DNA from: JAVBJV01 sp031555315 | GTDB lineage: Bacteria; Pseudomonadota; Alphaproteobacteria; Acetobacterales; Acetobacteraceae | Assembly: GCA_031555315.1 (NCBI GenBank) | Contig: JAVBUO010000008.1 | Coordinates: 62,001-126,000, forward strand | DNA: 64,000 nt | Direction: 5' to 3' | Shown here: positions 28,847 through 37,873 of the stretch, piece by piece | Layout of the letters: every line of letters begins with the position of its first letter | Numbering within the stretch: the first letter of the stretch is position 1 | Made by a program: the position numbers and the translations under genes | Notes under the pieces: generated by a model | Databases searched by the model: none | Told to the model about the DNA's origin: nothing | What the model saw: only the letters and a program-made list of their open reading frames with translations

Positions 28847-31800
28847 CTACCAGCTGTATTTCACCCCCAGCAGCAGATCGACATCGCGGAAATTGCTCGC
28901 CCCCAGACGCAGGCCCGCATGGCCCCAGGCCGTCCAGCGTTCACCCAGCTCCGCCTGCGCGCCCAACCGCGTTTCGAAGGTATTGCGCGGCATATTCTGC
29001 GCCACCGAGACATTGTCGAAGTATATCGAATTCGAATCCATACTGTGCCACCAGTTGAATTCGATGAACGGCTGCACACGCGAACCACTCGTCATCGTCA
29101 GCGGGCGGCTGTAGGCACGCGCCCCCAGCCGCGTCACGAAGCCGCTGGCGTTGTCGGGACGGACCCGCGTGCCGCCCGCCTCGCGGTGCGCATCCGCCGA
29201 ATAGTCGGTGTAGATCACCTGCGCCTGCGGCTCGAGGTAGTATGCCCGGTTCTCGCCGCGCCCCAGCTCGAACGCATAACCCGCCTCGAGCGACGCCGAC
29301 AGCGCGCGGCTGTCGTAGCTCTCGGACGCGAGCTGATCGCCCTTCACCGTATTGTCGTACCAGGCGTGCTGCACCCATGTATCGAGGTACAGGCCGCGCG
29401 CATCCTGCGCCGACTGATACCACGTGGCATAAAGGCCGACGCTGTAACCGTCCACATCCCCCTTGGCGGTATAGTTGCTGCTCATCGAACGCGACGTCGT
29501 GCGGGCGGTGCCCGCCCCGGCCATCAGCCCCAGCAGCAGGCGGCTGTCGCCGTCCGTCCAGCGGCCGATTTCGAACCCGGCCTGCATCATGCCCGCGCTG
29601 GTGCGCAGGTCGAGCTGGCTGGATGCGGCCCTGCTGTCCACCAGATGGCCGGTCACACGCACCCATGTCGCGGCGTGGCGGCCTTCGTCGGTCCCGCGCT
29701 GGCGTTCCAGATAATCGACCTCGCCCAGACGGTCGTGCAGCGTATGCCGGAACATCGACAGCGCGACCATCTGGTTGCCGAGATACGCGCCGACCTCGGG
29801 GCGATATTGCGGGACCACCGGCGGCGGATTGGGGGGAGGCGGGGTCGGCAATTCAGAGCGCAGATACCAGTTGCCATCGGCCGCATTGGCGCCGATCCCG
29901 TTATGCAGCAGCCGATATTCGTAAGCGCCGCCCACGATACGCCCGGTCTGCACGAATGCACCGGGGTCGGACGCCGACGCGTTCAGAACCTCGACCATCA
30001 GAATCCCGTCGCCCGGTGTATAGGCGCCCGCGCCGCCGACCGGCCTGACCAGCACGCCGGTCGGCGCGGAACCCAGCCGTGTCGAATCGACGACCAGAAC
30101 GTCGGCCAGCGAATTCGCACCGCCCTCGTTGAGCACGGCATTCAGTATCAGCGTGCCGCCGTTGCTTACGAACACGCCGCCGCCATCAGCTCCCGGTTGA
30201 TGACCGCCGCTGATCACCAGCACGTTCCCGGCAGCATTACCGCCGCCCGTCAGGTCGATCGTACCGCTGTTGTTGAAGATCAGCGCCCCCAGGATTTGCC
30301 CCTGCACAGCGCCCCCCGCCACCGGCGTGTTCCCGACAAGCCCCTGCGGCACATACGCGCCCGTCGCATCGAACGTCGCCGAAAGGCCGGCCTGCGCCAC
30401 CAGATTCAGCGTGCCGGTGTTGTTGATCGTGTTGGTGCTGCTCGCGCCGAGATCGGACACCGCGACCCGCCACGTGTCGCGCACCCCGTCGCCATCCGTA
30501 TCGACGAAGCTGCGCAGATTCCATGTGCCGGCATTGGCGATCGTCGTCACCGCGGAGGCGGCGAACACCGCGCCGGTGATCGTGCCGGTGTTGTCCAGAT
30601 TGAAACTGTTCCCGGCCAGCGCATGGTCGCCCATCACGGCGATATCGCTCAGCGCATCGATGACGCCGGCGTTGATCAGATGCTGGATGCCGCCGCCAAG
30701 GCCGACGCCGGGCCATGTACCGCCATGCACTTCCGATGCCGCATCCAGATCGACCGTCGCGCGGCTGCCGCCCAGCGCCTGTACCGCGGCAACACCGCGG
30801 CTTGCCGTTGCATCGACGATCCCCCTTGTCACCGTCACGTTTGCGGTCGAGGTCGTCGTCCCTGCGCTGTCCCAGGCGCGCAGACCGAACGACATACCCG
30901 CCACCCGCACCGTCGCATCGCTGAAGGCGATCGACGCATCACCGCCCGCCACCACCGCCTCGATACCGGTGTTGCCGACGCCTATACCACTGGTCGTGAT
31001 GTCGGCCCCGGCCGAGGCGATCGTCACATGCCCTGTGCTGCCCGTCGCCTGCCCGAAGATGCCGCGTGCTTCGTTCGTCCCCGATGTGGTGATCGTGCCG
31101 CTGTTGACGATGTCGATTTCGCCGGTCACGGTCGTCGCCTGAATACCGGACGAGTCACTGCCGTTCGTGACGATGCCCCCGGAATAAGTCACGCCGACAT
31201 CACCCGCCTGCGTCTGGGCAAAAATGCCGTGGCTGCGCGCGGCAGCCGCATTGGTCATGCTGATCGCGCCGCTGCCGGTAATATTTATGTCTCCGCTGCC
31301 CGCCGTCATCGCGCCGATGCCCAACGGACCGAGCGCCAGCAGGCCACCGCCGCCGCCCGCCACGGTGATGTCCCCCGTGTTGTTCACCCCGATCGCGGCC
31401 GAACTCGCCGCCTGCGTGAAACGGGCCAGAATGCCGCTCGATCCATCCCCGCCAACATCGATCTCTGCGGTGTTTCCTACGCTTATGATTCCAACGCCCG
31501 ATCCCGTGCTTTGCGCCAGAATACCGTGCGAACCCGACCCTCCCGTGGTGATGGTGTTCATATTGCTCACCGACACCTCTCCATCCCCCGTAGCGGCGGC
31601 CAAAATGCCGTGCGCCTCCAGCAGGCCCTGGGTCTCGATGGCCGCGGCGTTTCTGACCTCGAGCCGGTTTCCTCCCGACGTCATGGCATCGATCCCCGCG
31701 GCATTCGTCCCGCGCGTCGTTATGGCGCCACTGCTGTCGACCGTCAGGCGGCCGGCGGCCGCCCGCCCGAGGATACCCGCGGCCGCAGCGCCGTTTGTTT

Positions 31801-32926
31801 GAACGGATCTGGAACTGCCAACGCTGACATCGCCGTCCCCTGTCGCAGCGGCATCGATGCCTGCCGCGCCCGCGCCCTGCGTCTCCACAGTGCCGACCCC
31901 CGTAACCGTGAGATCGCCGTCGACCGTCCGTGCAAGAATACCCGCAGCCGCAGCGCCGTTCGTCTGGACGGATCCTGCATGGATAACGGTAACGTTGCCG
32001 GTCCCCGTCGCGGCGGCGTCGATCCCCGCGGCATTGTTCGCCATCGTCGTTATATCGCCGCTATTGGTAACTCCTGCGCCGCCATTCTCCGACCGCGCAT
32101 AAATACCCCCTCCGTCGCCTTCCGTCCTGATGTTCGCCGAACTGGTGACGTTAACCTGGCCCGCCCCGCCGGTTTCCGCCTGAATACCGTATGAATTCCC
32201 CCGCGTGGTCACACTCCCTCCCGTGACCCTGACGGTTGCGTTGCCGGTTTGGCTGACGGCACGAATGGCACCCTCCAGAGGCGCACCGCTGCCCAATCCA
32301 CCAGCCGTTCCCGATGTCGTAATGCTGCCGCCCGTCATCACAACGCTGGCATTCCCGCTGCCCAGCGATTCGGCATTCAGGGCCGCGCCCCCGATCGCAT
32401 GTTCCATCACCACAACGACGCCACTCACCTCGATCAGCGCATGGCCATTGTTGCCGAACAGGCTATAAGTCCGCGCTGTAAGTCCCCGAGAGTTCGCACC
32501 GGTGATTTTGATGACCTGAGCGCCGGTATTGTTGATCCTGATGGTCGCGTCGCCATTCTGGTTGGCATTGGACATGTGAATGGCGCCGTAACTTGTCCCC
32601 AATATCTCACCGCTTCCATACGGCGTGGAAACATTGGTGCCGCTGAAGGTAACGTCCTCGTCCAGATTACCCAAAAGAGTGACATTTATGCGACCGCTCC
32701 CCCATGGGCCGAATGTCCAGTCGGTCGCCGTAATCGTCATGGATGCCCCCGCCCATGTCGTAACAATCGGCAAGAACGAGGTATTGTTGCAGGTTACATT
32801 TTCCGAAAAGAACGAGGAACAATCCGCATACGCAGGACTTCCCGCCAGCGCCGCAAACGAACAAACGACAGCCAGCGCCGAACCGCGCAGAAGTTCGCGT
32901 GAATGTTTGGAAATCATGACGTACAT
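28847..32926 (-). CDS. Autotransporter (type Va) with repetitive passenger, no. 1
   Basis: A 1359-residue protein. The signal peptide is basic (SKHSRELLRGSAL) and ends near GSPAYA. The passenger (about 40-1040) is Gly/Ala/Thr/Asn-rich, with repeated short strands such as GIDAAATGDGDV, SVQTNGAAAAGIL and IxTxGxxAxGI, as expected for a beta-helix. A Pro linker (PTPPPPNPPP) leads into a C-terminal barrel of about 270 residues that starts near RHTLHDRLGE and ends in VKYSW, with the terminal aromatic residue of outer-membrane barrels. The passenger is likely shown at the surface as an adhesin or biofilm factor. An ATG at 32917 is an alternative start. Its 5' flank is markedly AT-rich. Confidence 0.92.
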   Translation of the reverse strand: MYVMISKHSRELLRGSALAVVCSFAALAGSPAYADCSSFFSENVTCNNTSFLPIVTTWAGASMTITATDWTFGPWGSGRINVTLLGNLDEDVTFSGTNVSTPYGSGEILGTSYGAIHMSNANQNGDATIRINNTGAQVIKITGANSRGLTARTYSLFGNNGHALIEVSGVVVVMEHAIGGAALNAESLGSGNASVVMTGGSITTSGTAGGLGSGAPLEGAIRAVSQTGNATVRVTGGSVTTRGNSYGIQAETGGAGQVNVTSSANIRTEGDGGGIYARSENGGAGVTNSGDITTMANNAAGIDAAATGTGNVTVIHAGSVQTNGAAAAGILARTVDGDLTVTGVGTVETQGAGAAGIDAAATGDGDVSVGSSRSVQTNGAAAAGILGRAAAGRLTVDSSGAITTRGTNAAGIDAMTSGGNRLEVRNAAAIETQGLLEAHGILAAATGDGEVSVSNMNTITTGGSGSHGILAQSTGSGVGIISVGNTAEIDVGGDGSSGILARFTQAASSAAIGVNNTGDITVAGGGGGLLALGPLGIGAMTAGSGDINITGSGAISMTNAAAARSHGIFAQTQAGDVGVTYSGGIVTNGSDSSGIQATTVTGEIDIVNSGTITTSGTNEARGIFGQATGSTGHVTIASAGADITTSGIGVGNTGIEAVVAGGDASIAFSDATVRVAGMSFGLRAWDSAGTTTSTANVTVTRGIVDATASRGVAAVQALGGSRATVDLDAASEVHGGTWPGVGLGGGIQHLINAGVIDALSDIAVMGDHALAGNSFNLDNTGTITGAVFAASAVTTIANAGTWNLRSFVDTDGDGVRDTWRVAVSDLGASSTNTINNTGTLNLVAQAGLSATFDATGAYVPQGLVGNTPVAGGAVQGQILGALIFNNSGTIDLTGGGNAAGNVLVISGGHQPGADGGGVFVSNGGTLILNAVLNEGGANSLADVLVVDSTRLGSAPTGVLVRPVGGAGAYTPGDGILMVEVLNASASDPGAFVQTGRIVGGAYEYRLLHNGIGANAADGNWYLRSELPTPPPPNPPPVVPQYRPEVGAYLGNQMVALSMFRHTLHDRLGEVDYLERQRGTDEGRHAATWVRVTGHLVDSRAASSQLDLRTSAGMMQAGFEIGRWTDGDSRLLLGLMAGAGTARTTSRSMSSNYTAKGDVDGYSVGLYATWYQSAQDARGLYLDTWVQHAWYDNTVKGDQLASESYDSRALSASLEAGYAFELGRGENRAYYLEPQAQVIYTDYSADAHREAGGTRVRPDNASGFVTRLGARAYSRPLTMTSGSRVQPFIEFNWWHSMDSNSIYFDNVSVAQNMPRNTFETRLGAQAELGERWTAWGHAGLRLGASNFRDVDLLLGVKYSW
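31690..32110 (-). repeat. Imperfect tandem repeats in the autotransporter passenger
   Basis: On the minus strand, codons for SVQTNGAAAAGIL occur twice, 55 codons (165 bases) apart, near 31950 and 31790. GAGAAGIDAAATGDGDV and AAGIDAAATGTGNV recur with the same spacing. A smaller unit of about 27 residues can be seen inside. This is the clearest duplicated stretch of the passenger. Confidence 0.6.
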
Positions 32927-33218
32927 CCTTTTTGGAAATTTTATTTCTGGTGGAATATATTATTTTTTATACCTACCTGAAATAGAAAATTTAATATTTT
33001 ACCACTTCGGCACGCATATTAATGTTTAAGCAATAAATTAATAATTATTCTATTAAAATTAATAAATAAATCAAGGGTTGTTATGGCGCGCCCCGGTTTT
33101 CACCCATGAAGCAAAAAAACTGCAACCGCACGACTGCCAGTATAAAAGCCGACGTCATCCAAAACTTGCCTGATCGCGGCTTCAGGCCCACGCTTGGCGG
33201 TACTGCCAGCAACGGAAT
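32927..33218. other. AT-rich intergenic region upstream of autotransporter 1
   Basis: No gene seen. From about 32930 to 33075 the sequence is strongly AT-rich (many runs of A and T, TTAATAATTATT-like text), unlike the GC-rich surroundings. It should hold the autotransporter promoter on the minus strand and may bind a xenogeneic silencer or other AT-preferring protein. The last 140 bases return to normal composition before the CoA-binding gene. Confidence 0.6.
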
Positions 33219-33668
33219 ATGCATATGACCGCCGACGGCCTGACCGACGCCGACATTCGCCAGATCCTGCAGACCGCCCGTCGTATCGCTCTGGTCGGCG
33301 CCTCGCCGCGGCCCGAGCGCCCTTCGAATGGCGTGATGAATTACCTGTTGCAGCAGGGCTACGACGTCACCCCCGTCAATCCGGCGCAGGCCGGACAGAC
33401 CCTCCACGGGCGCAAAGTCGTGGCGTCTCTGGCCGAGGCCGCGCCGCTCGACATGGTGGATCTGTTCCGCGCCGCCGACCGTCTGGAACCCGACGTCGAC
33501 GAGGCCATCCGTCTGGGCGCGCGCATCGTCTGGATGCAGCTCGGCGTGGTCAATACAGCCGTCGCCGACAAGGCGCGCGCCGCCGGTCTGCGCGTGGTGA
33601 TGGACCGCTGCCCGGCGATCGAGATCCCGCGTCTGGGCATCGGCGACCCGAACGTCGCCCATCCCTGA
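33219..33668 (+). CDS. CoA-binding protein (YccU family)
   Basis: A 149-residue Rossmann-fold protein of the CoA-binding/YccU type. Visible features are IALVGASPRPERPSNGVMNYL (glycine-rich nucleotide loop), GYDVTPVNPAQ, and MDRCPAIEIPRLG near the C-terminus, which is the family ending. Function in bacteria is not settled. An ATG at 33225 is a near alternative start. It is convergent with the second autotransporter, with a shared terminator between. Confidence 0.88.
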   Translation: MHMTADGLTDADIRQILQTARRIALVGASPRPERPSNGVMNYLLQQGYDVTPVNPAQAGQTLHGRKVVASLAEAAPLDMVDLFRAADRLEPDVDEAIRLGARIVWMQLGVVNTAVADKARAAGLRVVMDRCPAIEIPRLGIGDPNVAHP

Positions 33669-33697
33669 ACGCGTCCTGATCCGCGGCGCGATCGCAT

Positions 33698-33727
33698 AAA
33701 AAACGCCCCGTCTCCGGGGCGTTTTTT
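33698..33727. terminator. Two-way intrinsic terminator
   Basis: AAAAAACGCCCCG at 33698-33710 is the exact complement of CGGGGCGTTTTTT at 33715-33727, with a TCTC loop. It has a T run on both strands, as expected between the convergent CoA-binding gene and autotransporter 2. Confidence 0.92.
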
Positions 33728-33748
33728 CAGTTCGGCCGTGCAGCGTTC

Positions 33749-36700
33749 TTACCAGACGTAACGCACCCCCAGGTTCGCCGACCAGCCATCGAAACCGGTA
33801 GAGCCGATGCGCGTCTGCCATACCCCTTCGCCATACACCGACCAGCCGCCGGCCAGTGTCATCGTCATGCCGCCGCCAACCTGCAAGGCAGTGCCATAGT
33901 CGCCCGAGCGGAAGGTCTCCCCGCCGATCATCACACGCCCGCCATCCAGAAAACCGTGCAGAAGGTTGACCTTCGCATACGGCGTCACGACGCTGCCTTC
34001 GTCGAACGCAAACGCGCGGGTCAGGCGCACACCCAGACGCCCGAAAAGCTGCTGCGCCGTGCCGAGGCTGCTGCCCACATCCTGCGGATCATCCGGATTG
34101 TCGGCATCCGCATCGAAGCTCAGGCGCTGATAGGCCAGCTGCACCTGCGGCTCCAGCGTCCAGCCCGTGGCGAACTGCCACGGATATCCTGTCTCGATGC
34201 TCACCCCGAAGCTCGAACCGTTCACACTGTCGCCGCTGCTGTGATACTTCGACGTCACGTTGCCGTTCATCAGACCGAACGACATCACCGCATCGACATA
34301 CAGACCGCTGTTCCACTGCCGGGTCGCATACCCCTGCAGCGAATAGGTGTTCACCCGCGCCCGGCTCGTCCCCTCGAGGAGGCTGGGCGAGCCGGTGCGC
34401 ATCGACATGTCACCGAACGTCAACGCGAAGCCGACACGCGTCAGCGCGGCGTTCTCGTCGCGATGCGAGAACAGGTTCGCACCGAGCTGAACCGCCATAT
34501 AGTCCTGGTCGAAGTCATACCCATAGTCCTGGAACGGCCGGTTCGAATGATGGTTGAACTGGCCGCCATAGGTCCGCAGGAAAGCATCGCCAGCGCGCCC
34601 CGCCGCGCGGTTCAGGGCGTTGTCGTCGTGCAGCTCGCCCAGGCGGCGATGCAGCATATCCATGTCCTGTAGCCCCGCGTTCAGCATCGCAAGCGGAAGA
34701 TTGACCAGCGTCGGTACCTGCGGCGCAAGCGCAGGACGCGAGGCGGCCGGCAGTGGGTCGTCCGGCGACGCAGGCGACACATAGGCGCTCTGCAGGCGAT
34801 AGTCCCAATGATCGCCGTTTGTGTTGCCGGTCAGGTTCTGGCCGGCATCCGCCGCACCGTTTGCCGCGCCGGGACCATAGGCATACAGACGATACTGATG
34901 GGCCCCGCCGACCACATATTCCCCTGGCGTTCCCAGCCGGAACGTACCGGCCGTCGATGCCCCGCCCACCTGCACCAGCGAGATTCCCTCGCTGGCGAGA
35001 TTGGCACCACCCAGGCTGGTGCCCTCTCCGGAGCCGACACCGTTGACCATGATCCGCGTCTCGCCCGACGCATGGCCGTCAACGATCAGCCGGCCGGTCT
35101 GCTGGTCCGCCAGCGCACCGCCGGCGTTCAACCGCGTCGTCAGATGAAGTTCGCCATCCGTACCGGTATAATGCCCGGCAACCGTCAGCGTATCGCCCGG
35201 CACGGCACCGGACAGCAGAACCCTGCCGGCATTGGAAAGATCGCCGCTGATCCGATAGACGCCCGCACCGCCGCCGGACGTGTAGTCCAACGTGCCCGCA
35301 CTGACGACGTTCCCATCCAGCGTGCCGGTCGCTGTCGCGAACCCCAGCGCCGACTGGGCGTCGATGTCGAAGGTCTGCGCCGCATGGCTATCGGCGCCGT
35401 CCAGATGCAGGTTCGCGCCGTTCACCACATTTACCGACTGCCACGCATCGATCGCCCGCGCCTGCCCCGCATAGCCATCGAAGGCCAGCACACTCTGGCT
35501 CGCCGCCACCGACACACCGCCCGAAAACAGCCCGACCCCCGAGATATCCGCACCGTTGAACACCGTCGTCCGGTCTGCGCCCGTGCCCATCTGCACGTTA
35601 CCGGTCGTCCGCGATCCGCTGTACAGACGCAGGGTGTTGTCACCAGCTGTGAACCGCACGGCGTTCACCGCGCCTTCGATGACCGCACCGCTGTCCACGA
35701 TGGCGCCACCCGCGCCGGCCACCCCGTCACCGGTCATGCCGATGATCGAACCAGCCACACTGGTCACCGTGCCGCCGGCCAGCAACTGGATGCCATCGGT
35801 CTGACCACGGATCAGCGCGCTGGCGCCATTGTTGGTCACCGTGCCACCCTGCGCCAGCACTATGCCGCTTGCCGCCGCACTGCGGATGATCCCGGCGTTG
35901 GTGATCGTGCCGGCCGCGGCTTTGACGGTGATACCGTTATAGTCGCCCGTGCCCGATGCCGCCGCCGTGCTCTCGATCGTCCCGGTGGCGTTGTTGGTCA
36001 CGATCCCGCCGGCCTGCAGCAGGATGCCGGAATTGCCGTGCCCGATGATCGACCCGTCGTTGACGACCGTGCTCAGGCCCGTGCTGAGCGGGCCGAAATT
36101 CACGCCATTCCGCGTCCCGGTGATCTGCGCGTCCACCCCGTTCGTCACAAACGCCGTAACAGGCGGTACAAGACTCGAGAACCCGTTGGCCAGAATGCCG
36201 TCTCCTCCCCTGCCTTCGATCGTGCCGGCATCGTTGTGTATTTGCGACGTGGTATTGATCAGGTCGGTACTGAGTATCACGATCCCATGCTGCCCCCCGC
36301 TGATAAGCGCAGAAGCGGTATCGTTGATCACCGTGGCCGAACCCTGAACGAGAACGCCGCCATAATCGTAGCCCGAAAAACCTGGCGAAGCCATACGGAT
36401 GGTGCCGCTGTTCGTCAGGTGCAGCACTCTCTCCTGGCCGCTGCTTTGGAACCACATGCCGGCACTGGCTGTCGCCGGACTGGTCGAAGTACTTTCGATC
36501 ACACCGCCGACGCCGTTGACCACGGTCATGGTGGCGTCAGGAATCGAAGCGCCGGGGAGGTTGACCCCAAAATTACCTCCCGAAATGGTCCCGTTGTTCT
36601 CGATCCGGCTGTCCCCGCCATAGCCCACCGCAACACCGTTATAGCCGCCGCGCACTTCCGCGCCGGCCGCGTTCGTGATGACGACGTTCACATCCCCGCC

Positions 36701-37618
36701 GGAAAGGGACGATCCAACGCTGATCCCGCTTTCATACGCGCCATTCCCGATTATCCGCCCCGTGTTGCCGATCCTCACAACGGTGGCCGACCCGCTTGCG
36801 CCCTGTACAACGACACCGGCCCACGCGCCATTTATGAACCCCGCATTGTTCACGTCGATCAGACCGGCATCCGCGGCGTTGTTGAAAATAATCCCCGCCC
36901 CGCTGGTGCTGGTAATAACCCCGGTCGCCGTGTTGGTGACCGTCCCCCCGCCCTGCCGGTGAACGATCCCGTAACCGTAGCCTGAAGAACTGCTGGTGCT
37001 GGTTATACTCCCGCTATTGACGACACTGCCGCCGGTGATGACCTCTACCCCGCCGCTACCTACAATAGTGCCATAATTGGTAATCGTTCCGGTCGACACG
37101 CTGACACCGAAGAGCTTGTTCTGAACCCCGGTAATCGTGTTGCCGGCATAGTTCGTCACGTTGCCGCCTGCGCCGGTGATGCGTACCCCATAATGGCCGG
37201 TGATTGTCTTGCCGGTCACGACCGTTGCGCCGCCATCGGCCGATCCGTTGACGACATTGCCGCCGGCCGACAGCAGAATCCCACTGACCCCCGAAGTCCC
37301 GGTTATCGCCCCCCGGATGATGCCGGTATTGGACACATCGTAAGGCGCAGTATCCGCATAAAGCCCGTTTGCCGTCGTGGTGACGCTGCCATCGAAGATA
37401 ACGGTGCTGGCCCCGGGTGTGCCGGTTTCGGAAAACCCCGCCGGTAAAGTCCCCGCCTCCAGATTGATAGCGGCGGTGCCGGTTCCCGTGATCGTGCGTG
37501 TCTGCGCATGAACCGGCGCATTGGCCAGAGCGATACTCGCCATCACGGCAGGGGCTGCCAACCCATATTTGCTGACGAGCATACGCCAAATAGTGGAAAC
37601 ATTGACTTTTTCAGACAT
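33749..37618 (-). CDS. Autotransporter (type Va) with beta-helical passenger, no. 2
   Basis: A 1289-residue protein starting MSEKVNVSTI; a GTG at 37630 would add four residues. The extended signal region ends near NAPVHAQ. The passenger has many IxNxGxIxG-type strands (for example VNNSGSITS, TNAGIIRS, IENNGTISGG), as in large beta-helix adhesins. The C-terminal barrel of about 280 residues begins near QDMDMLHRRLGE and ends GVRYVW with a terminal Trp. It differs in sequence from autotransporter 1, so the two are not a recent tandem copy. The likely role is adhesion or surface display. Its upstream DNA is AT-rich as well. Confidence 0.92.
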   Translation of the reverse strand: MSEKVNVSTIWRMLVSKYGLAAPAVMASIALANAPVHAQTRTITGTGTAAINLEAGTLPAGFSETGTPGASTVIFDGSVTTTANGLYADTAPYDVSNTGIIRGAITGTSGVSGILLSAGGNVVNGSADGGATVVTGKTITGHYGVRITGAGGNVTNYAGNTITGVQNKLFGVSVSTGTITNYGTIVGSGGVEVITGGSVVNSGSITSTSSSSGYGYGIVHRQGGGTVTNTATGVITSTSGAGIIFNNAADAGLIDVNNAGFINGAWAGVVVQGASGSATVVRIGNTGRIIGNGAYESGISVGSSLSGGDVNVVITNAAGAEVRGGYNGVAVGYGGDSRIENNGTISGGNFGVNLPGASIPDATMTVVNGVGGVIESTSTSPATASAGMWFQSSGQERVLHLTNSGTIRMASPGFSGYDYGGVLVQGSATVINDTASALISGGQHGIVILSTDLINTTSQIHNDAGTIEGRGGDGILANGFSSLVPPVTAFVTNGVDAQITGTRNGVNFGPLSTGLSTVVNDGSIIGHGNSGILLQAGGIVTNNATGTIESTAAASGTGDYNGITVKAAAGTITNAGIIRSAAASGIVLAQGGTVTNNGASALIRGQTDGIQLLAGGTVTSVAGSIIGMTGDGVAGAGGAIVDSGAVIEGAVNAVRFTAGDNTLRLYSGSRTTGNVQMGTGADRTTVFNGADISGVGLFSGGVSVAASQSVLAFDGYAGQARAIDAWQSVNVVNGANLHLDGADSHAAQTFDIDAQSALGFATATGTLDGNVVSAGTLDYTSGGGAGVYRISGDLSNAGRVLLSGAVPGDTLTVAGHYTGTDGELHLTTRLNAGGALADQQTGRLIVDGHASGETRIMVNGVGSGEGTSLGGANLASEGISLVQVGGASTAGTFRLGTPGEYVVGGAHQYRLYAYGPGAANGAADAGQNLTGNTNGDHWDYRLQSAYVSPASPDDPLPAASRPALAPQVPTLVNLPLAMLNAGLQDMDMLHRRLGELHDDNALNRAAGRAGDAFLRTYGGQFNHHSNRPFQDYGYDFDQDYMAVQLGANLFSHRDENAALTRVGFALTFGDMSMRTGSPSLLEGTSRARVNTYSLQGYATRQWNSGLYVDAVMSFGLMNGNVTSKYHSSGDSVNGSSFGVSIETGYPWQFATGWTLEPQVQLAYQRLSFDADADNPDDPQDVGSSLGTAQQLFGRLGVRLTRAFAFDEGSVVTPYAKVNLLHGFLDGGRVMIGGETFRSGDYGTALQVGGGMTMTLAGGWSVYGEGVWQTRIGSTGFDGWSANLGVRYVW

Positions 37619-37873
37619 CCGGACAATCACTTTTATTGCTCACAATCAACGATTGATTAGTGAGTACATAAATTATACGAACGAAGAAATGAATTTCCCT
37701 TAAATTCTAGAAAAGGAAATTTTGCTGACAATTTTTGTTTATATTTGCGAATAATTGATATTTTGGTTGTGTTTTGTAAATTTTTGGGAGTTTAGGAATC
37801 TGCGCTGGGGATTATCTCCGGATCACCCTTAGCAACAGCGGGTTATAATAACCCTTTCAAAACAAACTCCCCC
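37619..37873. other. AT-rich intergenic region upstream of autotransporter 2
   Basis: No gene seen. About 37625-37800 is AT-rich (TTTTTGTTTATATTTGCG-like text) and should hold the autotransporter promoter on the minus strand. At 37840-37854 there is a perfect 15-base palindrome, GGGTTAT-A-ATAACCC, near the end of the threonine synthase-like gene. It could be a regulatory site or part of a weak terminator. Confidence 0.5.

Noticed and set aside
28568..32194. 1208-codon plus-strand frame opposite autotransporter 1 and GH17
   Set aside because: The minus-strand autotransporter has a signal peptide, repeats and a barrel; the opposite frame has none of these.
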